From assembly GCF_014145675.1 (NCBI RefSeq), contig NZ_JACGZW010000019.1, positions 1 to 64,000 on the forward strand: a DNA stretch of 64,000 bases, written 5' to 3'. Of this stretch, positions 49,787-58,902 are shown piece after piece. Position numbers and translations under genes: made by a program. The DNA comes from Amycolatopsis dendrobii (GTDB lineage: Bacteria; Actinomycetota; Actinomycetes; Mycobacteriales; Pseudonocardiaceae). Below the pieces are notes generated by a model, which made no database searches, was not told where the DNA came from, and saw only the letters and a list, made by a program, of their open reading frames with translations. How positions within the stretch are numbered: the stretch's first letter is position 1; the number at the start of each line of letters is the position of its first letter.

Positions 49787-50706
49787 CGCACGAGACGCCG
49801 GTCGCGAACCGCGCGGCGGACCTCGCGCTGACCGCGCTCGGGCCGGCGGTGTGGGGCAGTACCTATCTGGTCACCACCGAACTGCTGCCGCCGGGCCGCC
49901 CGCTGCTCGCCGCGACGGTGCGCGCCCTGCCCGCGGGGCTCGCGCTGCTGGCGGCGGGCCGGACGTTGCCAACGGGCCGCTGGTGGTGGCGTGCGCTCGT
50001 GCTGGGCGTGGTCAACATCGGGGCGTTTTTCTTCCTGCTGTTCGTCGCCGCCTACCTCCTGCCGGGCGGGGTCGCCGCGGTGATCCTCACGCTGCAGCCG
50101 GTGCTCGTGCTGGTGCTCGCGGCGGTCGTGCTCGGCGACCGGATCCGCCTGGCCCAGGTCGTGGCTTGCGTCCTGGGCATCGGCGGAGTCGCGTTGCTCG
50201 TGCTGCAGCCGAGCGCGCGCCTCGACCCGGTCGGGGTGCTCGCCGGGCTCGGCGGCGCGGTGTGCATGGCGACCGGCATCGTGCTCACCAAGCGCTGGGG
50301 CCGCCCGGACGGGACGAGCCTGCTGACCTTCACCGGCTGGCAGCTCGCCGCGGGCGGGCTGGTGCTCGCACCGGCCACGCTGGCCGTCGAAGGCTTGCCC
50401 GACCGGATCAGCGGCGCCAACGTCGCCGGGTTCGCCTATCTCGGCGTGGTCGGCGCGCTCATCGCGTACGCGCTGTGGTTCCGCGGCCTGGAGCGGCTGC
50501 CCGCGCTCGCGGTCTCCTTCCTGGCGTTCGCCAGCCCGCTGGTCGCCACCGTCCTCGGTTACCTCTTCCTCGATCAGTCCTTCACCCCATGGCAGGCCGT
50601 CGGCGCCGCCACCGTCGTCGGCGCCGTCGTCCTGGCGCAGCAACGGATCCGGCCCGCCCCCGGCACCACCAGACCGCTCGACCTCCCCGTCCCCCGCGAA
50701 CTGTGA
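49783..50706 (+). CDS. EamA/DMT-family transporter
   Basis: A 307-aa protein with ten membrane helices in two EamA repeats (VWGSTYLVTTELLPPGRPL starts the first; GFAYLGVVGALIAYALWF lies in the second). It ends 15 bases before the indigoidine synthetase start. A role in exporting the pigment or a related amino acid/amide is plausible but inferred from context. Confidence 0.9.
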   Translation: MTHETPVANRAADLALTALGPAVWGSTYLVTTELLPPGRPLLAATVRALPAGLALLAAGRTLPTGRWWWRALVLGVVNIGAFFFLLFVAAYLLPGGVAAVILTLQPVLVLVLAAVVLGDRIRLAQVVACVLGIGGVALLVLQPSARLDPVGVLAGLGGAVCMATGIVLTKRWGRPDGTSLLTFTGWQLAAGGLVLAPATLAVEGLPDRISGANVAGFAYLGVVGALIAYALWFRGLERLPALAVSFLAFASPLVATVLGYLFLDQSFTPWQAVGAATVVGAVVLAQQRIRPAPGTTRPLDLPVPREL

Positions 50707-50721
50707 ATCGGAGCAAGTCCC

Positions 50722-53700
50722 ATGCAGTCCCCCGACGCACTGGCACCCACCCCGACCGGGCCTCACCCCGTCGACATCGCCCGCACCCTGCCCGAACTCC
50801 TCGCCGACCGCGCCGCCGCCGCACCCGATCACCCCGCGGTGATCAGCGACGACGCCACGCTGACTGTCGCCGGCCTCTACCGCGCCGCCTGCCGGGTGGG
50901 CGCCGGGTTGCGCGCCCTCGGCGTGCGCCCGGACGACCGGATCGGCGTCTACGCCGATCCGTCCCCGGAGCTGCTGGTCGCGATCTGGGGCATTCTCTGC
51001 TCCGGCGCCGCCTACCTGCCGCTGTCCCCCGACTATCCGGAAGACCGGATCCAGTACATGATCGCCGACGCGGACGTCCGCGTCGTGCTCACGCAGGACC
51101 ACCTGCGCGACCGGCTGCGCGAATTCGCTTCGCCCGCAACGCGAATCGTCACTTCCGCCCAACTGCCCGAACCGAGCCCGGAGCCGCCTCGGGGCGCAGC
51201 AAGCCCGACCGGCCTGGCCTACGTCATCTACACCTCGGGCAGCACCGGACGGCCCAAGGGCGTGATGATCGAACACCGCAGCGTCCTGTCCCAGATGCGG
51301 TGGATGAACTACTTCGGGCACGTCGGCCCGCACACCGCCGTGCTGCAGAAGACCCCGGTCAGTTTCGACGCCGCACAGTGGGAAATCCTCGCCCCCGCGG
51401 TCGGCGGACGCGTCGTCGTCGGCGCGCCCGGCATCTACCGCGACCCCGAAGCACTCGTCGACACCGTCATCCGCCACGACGTGACCACCCTGCAGTGCGT
51501 GCCGACCCTCCTGCGCGCGCTGCTGGACACCGAGCGCTTCGCCGAATGCACCTCGCTGCAGCGCGTGTTCTCCGGCGGCGAAGCGCTGTCGGTCCCGCTC
51601 GCCCGCGAACTCCTGCGCACCGTGCCGGAGTGCTCGCTGGTGAACCTCTACGGTCCGACCGAGTGCACGATCAACGCCACGGCGCATCTGGTCGACCCGG
51701 ACGACCTCGACGACGAGGCAGCGTCGGTGCCCATCGGCACCCCGGTCGACAACACCCAGTGCTACATCCTCGACGCCGACCTCGCGCCCGTCGACATCGG
51801 CGAGACCGGCGAACTGTACGTCGGCGGAGCCCAGCTGGCCCGCGGCTACCTCGGCCGGGCGGACCTGACCGGGGAGCGGTTCATCCCGTCGCCGTTCGTG
51901 CCGACCGAGCGGCTGTACCGCACCGGCGACCTCGTGCGCTGGAACCCGGACGGCACCATCCAGTTCTGCGGCCGGGCGGACAACCAGGTCAAGCTGCGCG
52001 GCTACCGCGTCGAACTCGAAGAGGTCACCCTCGCCGTCGAGAACCACACCTGGGTCCGGCAAGCCGCCGCCCTCGTCGCCGACGACCCGCGCACCGGGTC
52101 CCCGCAACTGGTCGCCTGCGTCGAACTCAACCCCGCCGAAGCCGCCGTCATGGACCAGGGCAACCACGGCAGCCACCACCAGTCCAAGGCCAGCCGTCTC
52201 CAAGTCCGGGCGCAACTGGCCGACCCCGGCATCCGGGGCGAGGACCAGCTCGCCGGACGACCGGCGATCGCGCTTCCCGGCCGACAGGAAACACCGGAGC
52301 AGCGGCGGAAAGTGTTCGCCCGCAAGACCTACCGCTTCTACGACGGCGGCCCGACCACCCGCGACGACCTCCTGCGCCTGCTCGCCGCACCGGCGCCGCG
52401 ACAGCCCCGCCCCCGCCAGCCGCGCGACCTCGGGCCCGCCGGGCTCGGCGCCATCCTGCGCTGGTTCGGCCAGTTCCACAGCGAGCAGCGCCTGCTGCCC
52501 AAATACTCCTACGCCTCCCCCGGATCGCTCTACGCCGCCCAGCTCTACCTCGAACTGTCCGGTGTGGACGATGTCCCGGACGGGGTGTACTACTACCATC
52601 CCGCCGACCACCGGCTGGTGCTGATCTCCGCAGCCGCCGCCGGGCACCCCGGAATCCGGATCCACCTCGCCGGGCGGCACGGCGCCATCGAACCGGTCTA
52701 CCGCAACAACATCCGCGAGGTCCTGGAAATCGAAGCCGGGCACCTGATCGGCGTCTTCGCCGACATCCTCCCTGACCACGGACTCGCCGTCCGCCCCGCG
52801 CACCACGACCCCGCCGCGAAAAACCGGCTCGACATCGCCGACGAGGACCACTACCTCGGCACCTTCGACATCGTGCCGGACGACGGCGAGACCCCTTGGC
52901 TCGCCGACACCGAGATCTACGTGCAGGCCCATCCGGGCGCGATCGCCGACCTGCCCGCCGGCCAGTACCGCTGCACCGACGGCAGGCTGGAGCGGCTCGG
53001 CGACGAACTCCTCCAGGCCAAGCACGTCATCGCCATCAACCAGCAGGTCTACGCCCGAGCCAGCCTCGGCATCAGCGCGGTCAGCCGCGCCCGGCAGCCC
53101 TGGCTGCGCTACGTCGTCCTCGGCACCGCTCTGCACCAGCTCCAAAGCAACGACCTCGGCTTCGGGTTCATGTCGTCGGGCTACAGCTCGGAAACCGGCC
53201 ACCCGCTGCCTGCCGCCCGCCGCCTCGACGACATCCTGACCCGCCACGGCATCGAACCCGGGCCGTCGTACTTCTTCGTCGGCGGCCGCGTCAGCGCCGA
53301 CCAGCTCCGCGGCGAAGACATGCGCGAAGACGCCGTGCACATGAAGGGACCCGCTGAACTCATCCGCGACGAACTCGCCGCCACCCTGCCCGACTACATG
53401 ATCCCGAACCGGGTGCTGGTCCTCGACCGCCTGCCCCGCACCGCCAACGGCAAAATCGACACCGCCGCGCTCGCCCGCTCCGAACAGGTCACCGCCGCCG
53501 GCACGGCCACCGCCTACGTCGCCCCGGCCACCCCGACCGAACAGCGCCTCGCCAAACTGTGGGGCGCCGCACTCCGCTACGCCGAAGTGTCCACAATGGA
53601 CGACTTCTTCGCCGTCGGCGGGAACTCGCTCGTGGCGGTCAAACTGATCAACACCGTCAACGCCGAACTCGGCACGCAGCTCCCGATCCAGGTCCTGTTC

Positions 53701-54564
53701 GAGGCACCCCGCCTCGCCGACCTCGCCGCCCGCATCGACGACGACCACGACATCCCCGTCTCCCGGACGATTCCGCTGCACGCCGGCGGCACCGGGACCC
53801 CAGTGTTCTGCTGGCCCGGTCTCGGCGGCTACCCGATGAACCTGCGCGCCCTCGGACAGGAATCCGGGCGCCCCTTCCACGGAATCCAAGCCCACGGCAT
53901 CAACCCCGGCGAAACCCCGTTCGCCACGATCGCCGAGACAGCCGCGGCCGATCTCGCCGAGATCCGCCGGGTCCAGCCCGAAGGACCGTATTCGCTGTGG
54001 GGCTACTCCTTCGGTGCCCGCGTCGCCTTCGAAACCGCCTGGCAGCTCGAACAAGCCGGCCAGCAAGTCCGCGAACTCGTCCTGATCTGCCCCGGCAACC
54101 CCACCGTCAGCGCCGGGCGCCGCAACGACCGCACCGCCAGCTACCGCAACCCCGTGTACGTCACCATCCTCTTCTCCGTCTTCACCGGCCGGATCGACGG
54201 CCCAGAACTCGACGACTGCCTCGCCCACGCCCACGACGAGGACAGCTTCGCCGACGCGATCGCCCGGCACCGCCCAGGCCTTGACGAGGACACCGTCCGC
54301 CGCATCATCCGCATCGTCGCCCAGACCTACCAGTTCGACTACACCTTCGACGAACTCTCCCAACGCCGCCTGGCCGCCCCCGTCACACTCCTCAAAGCGA
54401 CCGGCGACGACTACTCCTTCATCGAAGAAACCACCGGCTACAGCGCCGCCCCGCCCCGCGTCGTCACTCTCGCCGCCGATCACTACGAAGTCCTCCGCGA
54501 ACCCGCGGTACACGACCTCGTCGCTGCGATCAACGGAGCTGCACCCGCCACCGCGGCCCGGTAA
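50722..54564 (+). CDS. bpsA: indigoidine synthetase (A-Ox-PCP-TE NRPS)
   Basis: A 1280-aa single-module NRPS. The adenylation core (about 20-450) has YTSGSTGRPKG (A3), NLYGPTECTIN (A5), YRTGDL (A7) and GRADNQVKLRGYRVE (A8). A nitroreductase-like flavin oxidation domain (about 475-880) is inserted between A8 and A10, with FARKTYRFYDGG and LPKYSYASPGS. A10 is NGKID (Lys911). PCP: DDFFAVGGNSL (Ser969). Thioesterase: GYSFGARVAFE (Ser1096), His1254. This order, the insert MDQGNHGSHHQSK and the length match BpsA/IndC, which turn two L-glutamines into blue indigoidine. It is linked to DoxX and DMT genes. GGAGC precedes the ATG. A PPTase must act in trans. Confidence 0.97.
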   Translation: MQSPDALAPTPTGPHPVDIARTLPELLADRAAAAPDHPAVISDDATLTVAGLYRAACRVGAGLRALGVRPDDRIGVYADPSPELLVAIWGILCSGAAYLPLSPDYPEDRIQYMIADADVRVVLTQDHLRDRLREFASPATRIVTSAQLPEPSPEPPRGAASPTGLAYVIYTSGSTGRPKGVMIEHRSVLSQMRWMNYFGHVGPHTAVLQKTPVSFDAAQWEILAPAVGGRVVVGAPGIYRDPEALVDTVIRHDVTTLQCVPTLLRALLDTERFAECTSLQRVFSGGEALSVPLARELLRTVPECSLVNLYGPTECTINATAHLVDPDDLDDEAASVPIGTPVDNTQCYILDADLAPVDIGETGELYVGGAQLARGYLGRADLTGERFIPSPFVPTERLYRTGDLVRWNPDGTIQFCGRADNQVKLRGYRVELEEVTLAVENHTWVRQAAALVADDPRTGSPQLVACVELNPAEAAVMDQGNHGSHHQSKASRLQVRAQLADPGIRGEDQLAGRPAIALPGRQETPEQRRKVFARKTYRFYDGGPTTRDDLLRLLAAPAPRQPRPRQPRDLGPAGLGAILRWFGQFHSEQRLLPKYSYASPGSLYAAQLYLELSGVDDVPDGVYYYHPADHRLVLISAAAAGHPGIRIHLAGRHGAIEPVYRNNIREVLEIEAGHLIGVFADILPDHGLAVRPAHHDPAAKNRLDIADEDHYLGTFDIVPDDGETPWLADTEIYVQAHPGAIADLPAGQYRCTDGRLERLGDELLQAKHVIAINQQVYARASLGISAVSRARQPWLRYVVLGTALHQLQSNDLGFGFMSSGYSSETGHPLPAARRLDDILTRHGIEPGPSYFFVGGRVSADQLRGEDMREDAVHMKGPAELIRDELAATLPDYMIPNRVLVLDRLPRTANGKIDTAALARSEQVTAAGTATAYVAPATPTEQRLAKLWGAALRYAEVSTMDDFFAVGGNSLVAVKLINTVNAELGTQLPIQVLFEAPRLADLAARIDDDHDIPVSRTIPLHAGGTGTPVFCWPGLGGYPMNLRALGQESGRPFHGIQAHGINPGETPFATIAETAAADLAEIRRVQPEGPYSLWGYSFGARVAFETAWQLEQAGQQVRELVLICPGNPTVSAGRRNDRTASYRNPVYVTILFSVFTGRIDGPELDDCLAHAHDEDSFADAIARHRPGLDEDTVRRIIRIVAQTYQFDYTFDELSQRRLAAPVTLLKATGDDYSFIEETTGYSAAPPRVVTLAADHYEVLREPAVHDLVAAINGAAPATAAR

Positions 54565-54570
54565 CCGGCA

Positions 54571-54620
54571 CGACGCGGTGGTACCGGCGCCCTCGTGCTG
54601 GCACCGGTACCACCGCGTCG
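54571..54620 (+). terminator. terminator hairpin of the indigoidine operon
   Basis: CGACGCGGTGGTACCGG and CCGGTACCACCGCGTCG are perfect 17-base arms around a 16-base loop, 6 bases after the synthetase stop. No T-run follows, as is frequent in high-GC actinobacteria. Confidence 0.75.
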
Positions 54621-55172
54621 ATCCGCTGCTCTCGGCAGTCACGCCTCGGTTCCGGCCTTCTGGCGGCTTGCGCGCCGCGCTTCGCGCGACCGCCGCCTGG
54701 CTCGAAGTTTTCCTGGTCGGGCCCTCGCGTCAGCTGGGCGGTGGTCCGGTGCCTGAGTCGCTGGTCACCACGCTCATCCCACTGGACGCCCTCGCATCGT
54801 CTCCGGGCGTGCCGACCCGCCGCCGATGACTTCGCAGTGCCGCGTCCTGGGCCTACTCCCTGTCCAGGGCCGAACCGCGCGCCCGTCCGAATCGTGCAGC
54901 CGGTCCCCGAAGAGCGCGTTCCGGGTCCGCAACCGGTTGCGGACCGTTTGCGGGTGCACGCCGCGGCTTCAGCACCGCATACATCAGGCCAATGCCATGG
55001 TCCAGCCTCGATCGACCTTGGTTCCGGCACCCCGGAGGCCGTCTTCGGCGACCGCACGGCGGGCGCTCACGCCCACCGAAACGTGCTGTTTCTCCCGGCC
55101 AGAGCCACCGGGCTCGGACACGCTCACCGGCAGGTCATCCTCGATTCAGAGACGCATCACCGGACTCCGCAC
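54621..55172. other. gene-poor spacer with decayed sequence
   Basis: About 550 bases between the indigoidine operon and a TetR gene. Apart from the PucR-like helix-turn-helix remnant listed separately, no coherent gene is seen on either strand. Codon usage is mixed, consistent with decay. Confidence 0.5.
54879..54959 (-). pseudogene. remnant of a PucR/CdaR-type C-terminal HTH
   Basis: Twenty-seven residues read HPQTVRNRLRTRNALFGDRL plus a few more, close to the C-terminal DNA-binding signature of PucR/CdaR regulators (VHPQTVRYRLRxLxELFGDxL). No neighbouring frame continues the protein on either side. It is probably the last trace of a deleted regulator. Confidence 0.4.
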
Positions 55173-55190
55173 TGAGCGAGCGCTTACACT
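55173..55190. promoter_or_regulatory. possible TetR operator
   Basis: GAGCGAGCGCTTACACTC is an imperfect dyad centred on GCGC, of the kind seen for TetR regulators with AGCGAGCGCT-like half sites. It lies about 60 bases before the TetR start and could overlap its promoter. Confidence 0.4.
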
Positions 55191-55245
55191 CGACATACGA
55201 CGGGCGGACTCACCGGCCGGCGCGGGACTAGAGGAGGATCGCCGG

Positions 55246-55851
55246 ATGACCACGCTCTCGGCCGACCTGTGGCCCGACGTGCAGCCTGAGACCGCGCGCC
55301 GGCTGATGCTCGCCGGGGTGGAGTCGTTCGCCGAGCGCGGCTACCACGCCACCACCACGCGGGACATCGCCGGTGCGGCCGGGATGAGCCCGGCCGCGCT
55401 GTACGTGCACTTCCCGTCCAAAGCCGCGCTGCTGTTCGCGATCAGCCGCAACGGTCACGAGCAGACGCTCGCCCTCGTGGAGGACGTCATCGGGCGCGTC
55501 ACCGGCCCGGTGGAGCGGATGCGGCTGCTCGTCGAGGATTTCGTCGCCTGGCACGCGCGGCGGCACACGGTCGCGCGGGTAGTGCAGTACGAGCTGAATG
55601 CGTTGCCGGAGAAGGAATATCTAGTGGTCGCGCAGCTTCGGCGGAAGATCGAGCAGCGGGTGCGCGAGGTGATCGCCGACGGGGTCGAGTCCGGCGCGTT
55701 CACCGTCGCCGACGTCGGGATCGCGGCGCGCGCGGTGCTGTCGCTGGGTGTCGACGTCGCGCGCTGGTACAGCGAACGGACCCGGCAGACGCCCGCCGAA
55801 CTCGGCAAGGAGTACGGCGAACTCGTCCTCCGCATGCTCGGCGCGAAGTAG
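55246..55851 (+). CDS. TetR-family regulator
   Basis: A 201-aa TetR protein with HTH YHATTTRDIAGAAGMSPAALYVHFPSKAALL. The C-terminal domain resembles TetR_C regulators of lipid metabolism, such as KstR2-like members. GAGGAGG is placed well before the ATG. It ends four bases from the converging oxidoreductase stop. The target is unknown. Confidence 0.88.
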   Translation: MTTLSADLWPDVQPETARRLMLAGVESFAERGYHATTTRDIAGAAGMSPAALYVHFPSKAALLFAISRNGHEQTLALVEDVIGRVTGPVERMRLLVEDFVAWHARRHTVARVVQYELNALPEKEYLVVAQLRRKIEQRVREVIADGVESGAFTVADVGIAARAVLSLGVDVARWYSERTRQTPAELGKEYGELVLRMLGAK

Positions 55852-55855
55852 CGAG

Positions 55856-56758
55856 CTAAAGCGCCAGCACCAGCTTGCCCCGGGCCTGCCGCGACTGGCT
55901 CAGTTCGAGCGCGGCCCGCCAGTCGTCCAGCGGGAAAACCCGGGACACCGGAATCGAAAACCTTCCTTTCGCCGCCAGCGACGCGAACTCGCCGACGATG
56001 TCGTAGCGCGGCTGAACGCCCGAGCTGACAATGGTCTGGACCCCTGGCTGGTCCGAGCCGAGGTCGAGCGTCAGCACGTGTCCGGGTTCCTTGACCGTGC
56101 GCACGAGTTCGGCGACCTTGCCGCTGAACGGCGCCGCGTCCAGCACGCGATCGACCGGTCCCCCGGCCAGCGCCGTCACGCGTTCGGCGATTCCGTCCTG
56201 GTAGCCGGTGACTTCCGCGCCGGCCGAGCGGAGCGCCGCGGCGTGCGTCTCGCCCGCGGTGACGATCACGCGTGCCCCGCGCAGAAGCGCGATCTGTGCC
56301 GCGGCGAACCCGGTGGTGGTGCCCGCGCCGTGCACGAGCAGGGTGCCGGAGCCGAACGCGTCGAGCGCCGCGTAAGCCGTTCCGACCGCCATCGGCAAAG
56401 CTGCGGCGTGGACCGCGTCGAGCCCGTCCGGCCGCGGGAACCACGTGTCGAGCAGCGCTTGCTCAGACGCGCCGGCGGTCGGGCCGGTGAAAGGCGCGGT
56501 ACCGAAAACCGGGTCGCCGATCTCGACGCCAGTCACGCCTTCGCCGAGCGCGTCGACCGTGCCGGACACCTCCAATCCGATGCCGCGCGGCAGGTCGCCG
56601 GCGAACAGGCCCTCGCACAACGCCCAGTCCGCCGGGTTCACGCCGCACGCCTGGACCGCGACGCGGATCTGGCCCGGCCCGGGTTCGGGGGCCGCGGCGT
56701 CCTCGACCCGCAGTACCTCGGCAGCGCGGCCGTGCTCATGGAAACGAAGGGTGCGCAT
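55856..56758 (-). CDS. zinc-free MDR NADP-dependent quinone/alcohol oxidoreductase
   Basis: A 300-aa medium-chain dehydrogenase/reductase of the quinone reductase type. It begins MRTLRFHEHGRAAEVLRVED, has GVNPADWALCEG and a Rossmann motif TLLVHGAGTTTGFAAAQIAL. No structural zinc Cys cluster is present. GAGGAGA precedes the ATG at 56758. It is divergent from a TetR gene across two palindromes and is probably its target, perhaps a detoxifying reductase. Confidence 0.88.
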   Translation of the reverse strand: MRTLRFHEHGRAAEVLRVEDAAAPEPGPGQIRVAVQACGVNPADWALCEGLFAGDLPRGIGLEVSGTVDALGEGVTGVEIGDPVFGTAPFTGPTAGASEQALLDTWFPRPDGLDAVHAAALPMAVGTAYAALDAFGSGTLLVHGAGTTTGFAAAQIALLRGARVIVTAGETHAAALRSAGAEVTGYQDGIAERVTALAGGPVDRVLDAAPFSGKVAELVRTVKEPGHVLTLDLGSDQPGVQTIVSSGVQPRYDIVGEFASLAAKGRFSIPVSRVFPLDDWRAALELSQSRQARGKLVLAL

Positions 56759-56776
56759 CTGGGTTGTCTCCTCGCA

Positions 56777-56834
56777 AGTGACGACAGAAGCTGTCGTCAC
56801 TGACGCTACCAGAGTGATGACAGCATCTGCTGTC
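56777..56834. promoter_or_regulatory. two palindromic TetR operators
   Basis: AGTGACGACAG-3-CTGTCGTCACT (56777-56801) has perfect 11-base arms; GACAGCA-2-TGCTGTC (56819-56834) has perfect 7-base arms. Both share GACAG/CTGTC half sites and lie between the divergent oxidoreductase and TetR genes, the expected place for autoregulation. Confidence 0.75.
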
Positions 56835-56848
56835 GCTACACTGGCCGC

Positions 56849-57427
56849 ATGGCGCGATGGGAGGGCAACACCCGGAACCGGCTCGAGCAGGCCGCGCTGG
56901 CGTTGTTCGAGGAACAGGGCTACGACCGCACGACCGTCGCGCAGATCGCCCAGCGCGCGAATCTCACCGAGCGGTCGTTCTACCGCTGGTTCGCGGACAA
57001 GCGGGAAGTCCTGTTCGGCGGCAGCCAGGAACTGGAAACCGAATTCGTCACCGCGATCGGCGCCGTCCCGCCCGGCACACCCGCGCTGCCAACGCTATTG
57101 GCCGCCTTCGCCACCGCGCCGCGGGTATTCCGTCCGCGCGAATTCCTGCTGCGCCGAGCGACGGTGATCGCGGCCAATCCCCCGCTGCGCGAACGGGAAT
57201 TGATCAAGCTCGTCACCATTTCGGAAGCTCTCGCCACCGCGTTGCGGGAGCGAGGCATCGACCCCGAAACAGCCAGGTTGGCCACTGACCTCGGGCTGTC
57301 CGTCCTGCGGCTGGCCACTGAACGCTGGATGGCCGAGGAACACCGTGACGGCAAGGGTTTCCCCGAGGCGCTGTCAGCTGCCGCCGCGGATCTGCTCGTC
57401 GTCGCCACCAGCGGAATTCCGTCCTGA
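56849..57427 (+). CDS. TetR-family regulator of the divergent oxidoreductase
   Basis: A 192-aa TetR regulator with HTH YDRTTVAQIAQRANLTERSFYRWFADKREVL. It starts 14 bases after the second palindrome. Its 3' end overlaps that of the converging WYL gene by 54 bases. Confidence 0.9.
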   Translation: MARWEGNTRNRLEQAALALFEEQGYDRTTVAQIAQRANLTERSFYRWFADKREVLFGGSQELETEFVTAIGAVPPGTPALPTLLAAFATAPRVFRPREFLLRRATVIAANPPLRERELIKLVTISEALATALRERGIDPETARLATDLGLSVLRLATERWMAEEHRDGKGFPEALSAAAADLLVVATSGIPS

Positions 57428-58378
57428 CGTCGCTCGCGCGAATCGTCGCGCGATGCGCGCCAGGCGGTCCGTCAATTCCGGCGGCGCGTCCTCCACCACG
57501 AAGTCGAATTCCCACTGCGCGAGATAAAACGGAATGTAGTCGAAGGTTTTCGCACCGGTCCGCATCCGGCAGGTTTCGTTGTCAATCGGCTCGATCACCG
57601 CTGTTGTCGGGGAAACCCGCGCCGCCAGTATTTCCGCCGGAGCCGACACCCGCAGCGTCACGATGTGCGGATACGGCGCGGTCGCGATCCGGCTCGACAC
57701 ATAGGCAGCGAGGTCTTCGGCCGGTGGTTCCCTTGGCGTGAAACGGAAACTGGGCACCGGGAGACCGTCGATGCGGTCCAGCCGGAAGGTGCGCCAGTCG
57801 TCGCGGCCGAGGTCCCACGCGACGAGATACCAGCGCCAGCCGGTGTGCACGAGCCGCAGCGGTTCCACGTCGCGTTCGGCCACCGCGCCCGCGTGCGTGC
57901 CGTAGGTGAACCGCAGCCGCTCGTGGTCCCGGCACGCGGCCGCCACCACGGTGAGCAGCTCCGCGTCGATCGTCGGCGCGCCGCCCGGGATCCGGACCAT
58001 CGCCGAATCCATCGCCCGCACCCGGTGCCGCAGCCGCGCGGGCAGCACCTGTTCGAGCTTCGCCAGCGCCCGCACGGACGTCTCCTCGATGCCCGACACG
58101 GTCCCGTTCGCCGCCGTGCGCAGGCCGACCGCCACCGCGACCGCCTCGTCGTCGTCCAGCAGCAGCGGCGGCAGCGCGGCGCCGGAACCCAGCCGGTACC
58201 CGCCCGCGACCCCCGGTGTCGCGTGCACCGGGTAGCCGAGCTGCCGCAGCCGTTCGACGTCGCGGCGGATCGTCCGGATGTCCACCCCCAGCCGGCCCGC
58301 GAGGTCCGGACCAGGCCAGTCGCGGCGCGCCTGCAGCAGCGAGAGCAGGCGCAACAGGCGTTCGGAGGTTCCGTACAT
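57374..58378 (-). CDS. WYL-domain transcriptional regulator
   Basis: A 334-aa regulator: N-terminal HTH_11 winged helix (LAGRLGVDIRTIRRDVERLRQLGYPV), a WYL domain (about 130-210, RLVHTGWRWYLVAWD) and a WCX C-terminal extension. WYL proteins sense nucleic acid or small ligands and often control DNA-damage or stress genes. It is divergent from the deaminase gene, with 79 bases between, which may be its target. The stop overlaps the TetR gene end. Confidence 0.9.
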   Translation of the reverse strand: MYGTSERLLRLLSLLQARRDWPGPDLAGRLGVDIRTIRRDVERLRQLGYPVHATPGVAGGYRLGSGAALPPLLLDDDEAVAVAVGLRTAANGTVSGIEETSVRALAKLEQVLPARLRHRVRAMDSAMVRIPGGAPTIDAELLTVVAAACRDHERLRFTYGTHAGAVAERDVEPLRLVHTGWRWYLVAWDLGRDDWRTFRLDRIDGLPVPSFRFTPREPPAEDLAAYVSSRIATAPYPHIVTLRVSAPAEILAARVSPTTAVIEPIDNETCRMRTGAKTFDYIPFYLAQWEFDFVVEDAPPELTDRLARIARRFARATSGRNSAGGDDEQIRGGS

Positions 58379-58457
58379 GCCGAGCACTCTGCCACGCTTC
58401 GCGGACAGCTCCGGTCCTCGATCGCCGGGACCTCGCCGCGCCGTGCGAAAGTGACGC

Positions 58458-58901
58458 ATGCTCGACGACCTGCTCGCTGTCGCCCGCGAAGAGGCGGAAG
58501 CCGGAAAAGCCGAGGGCGGCGTGCCGATCGGCGCGGCCCTGTTCGACCGCGACGGGAAGCTGCTCGGCCGCGGCCACAACCGCCGCGTCCAGGACGGCGA
58601 CCCGTCCCTGCACGCCGAAACCGCCGCGTTCCGCGCCGCGGGCCGCCGGCCGCACTACCGCGACACGATCATGGTCACCACGCTGTCGCCGTGCTGGTAC
58701 TGCAGCGGGCTGGTCCGGCAATTCGGCATCCCGCACGTGGTGATCGGCGAATCGCGCACCTTCACCGGCGGCCACGACTGGCTCGCCGCCCACGGCGTCC
58801 GCATCGACCTCCTCGACGACCCAGCCTGCGTCGCGCTGATGACGGACTTCATCGAACGGGAACCGGCGCTCTGGTTCGAGGACATCGGCGAACCGACGTG
58901 A
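58458..58901 (+). CDS. cytosine/nucleoside deaminase
   Basis: A 147-aa zinc deaminase of the cytidine-deaminase-like superfamily: SLHAETAAFR holds the His and catalytic Glu, and LSPCWYCSG the two Cys ligands. GGVPIGAALF is a typical early segment. It resembles the yeast-type cytosine deaminase. It ends one base before the converging NIPSNAP gene stop. Confidence 0.9.
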   Translation: MLDDLLAVAREEAEAGKAEGGVPIGAALFDRDGKLLGRGHNRRVQDGDPSLHAETAAFRAAGRRPHYRDTIMVTTLSPCWYCSGLVRQFGIPHVVIGESRTFTGGHDWLAAHGVRIDLLDDPACVALMTDFIEREPALWFEDIGEPT

Positions 58902-58902
58902 C

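Noticed and set aside
49603..54642. A very long open frame on the minus strand (about 1680 codons) across the indigoidine operon
   Set aside because: It is antisense to the DMT and synthetase genes and resembles no family. High-GC codon bias keeps the opposite strand free of stops.
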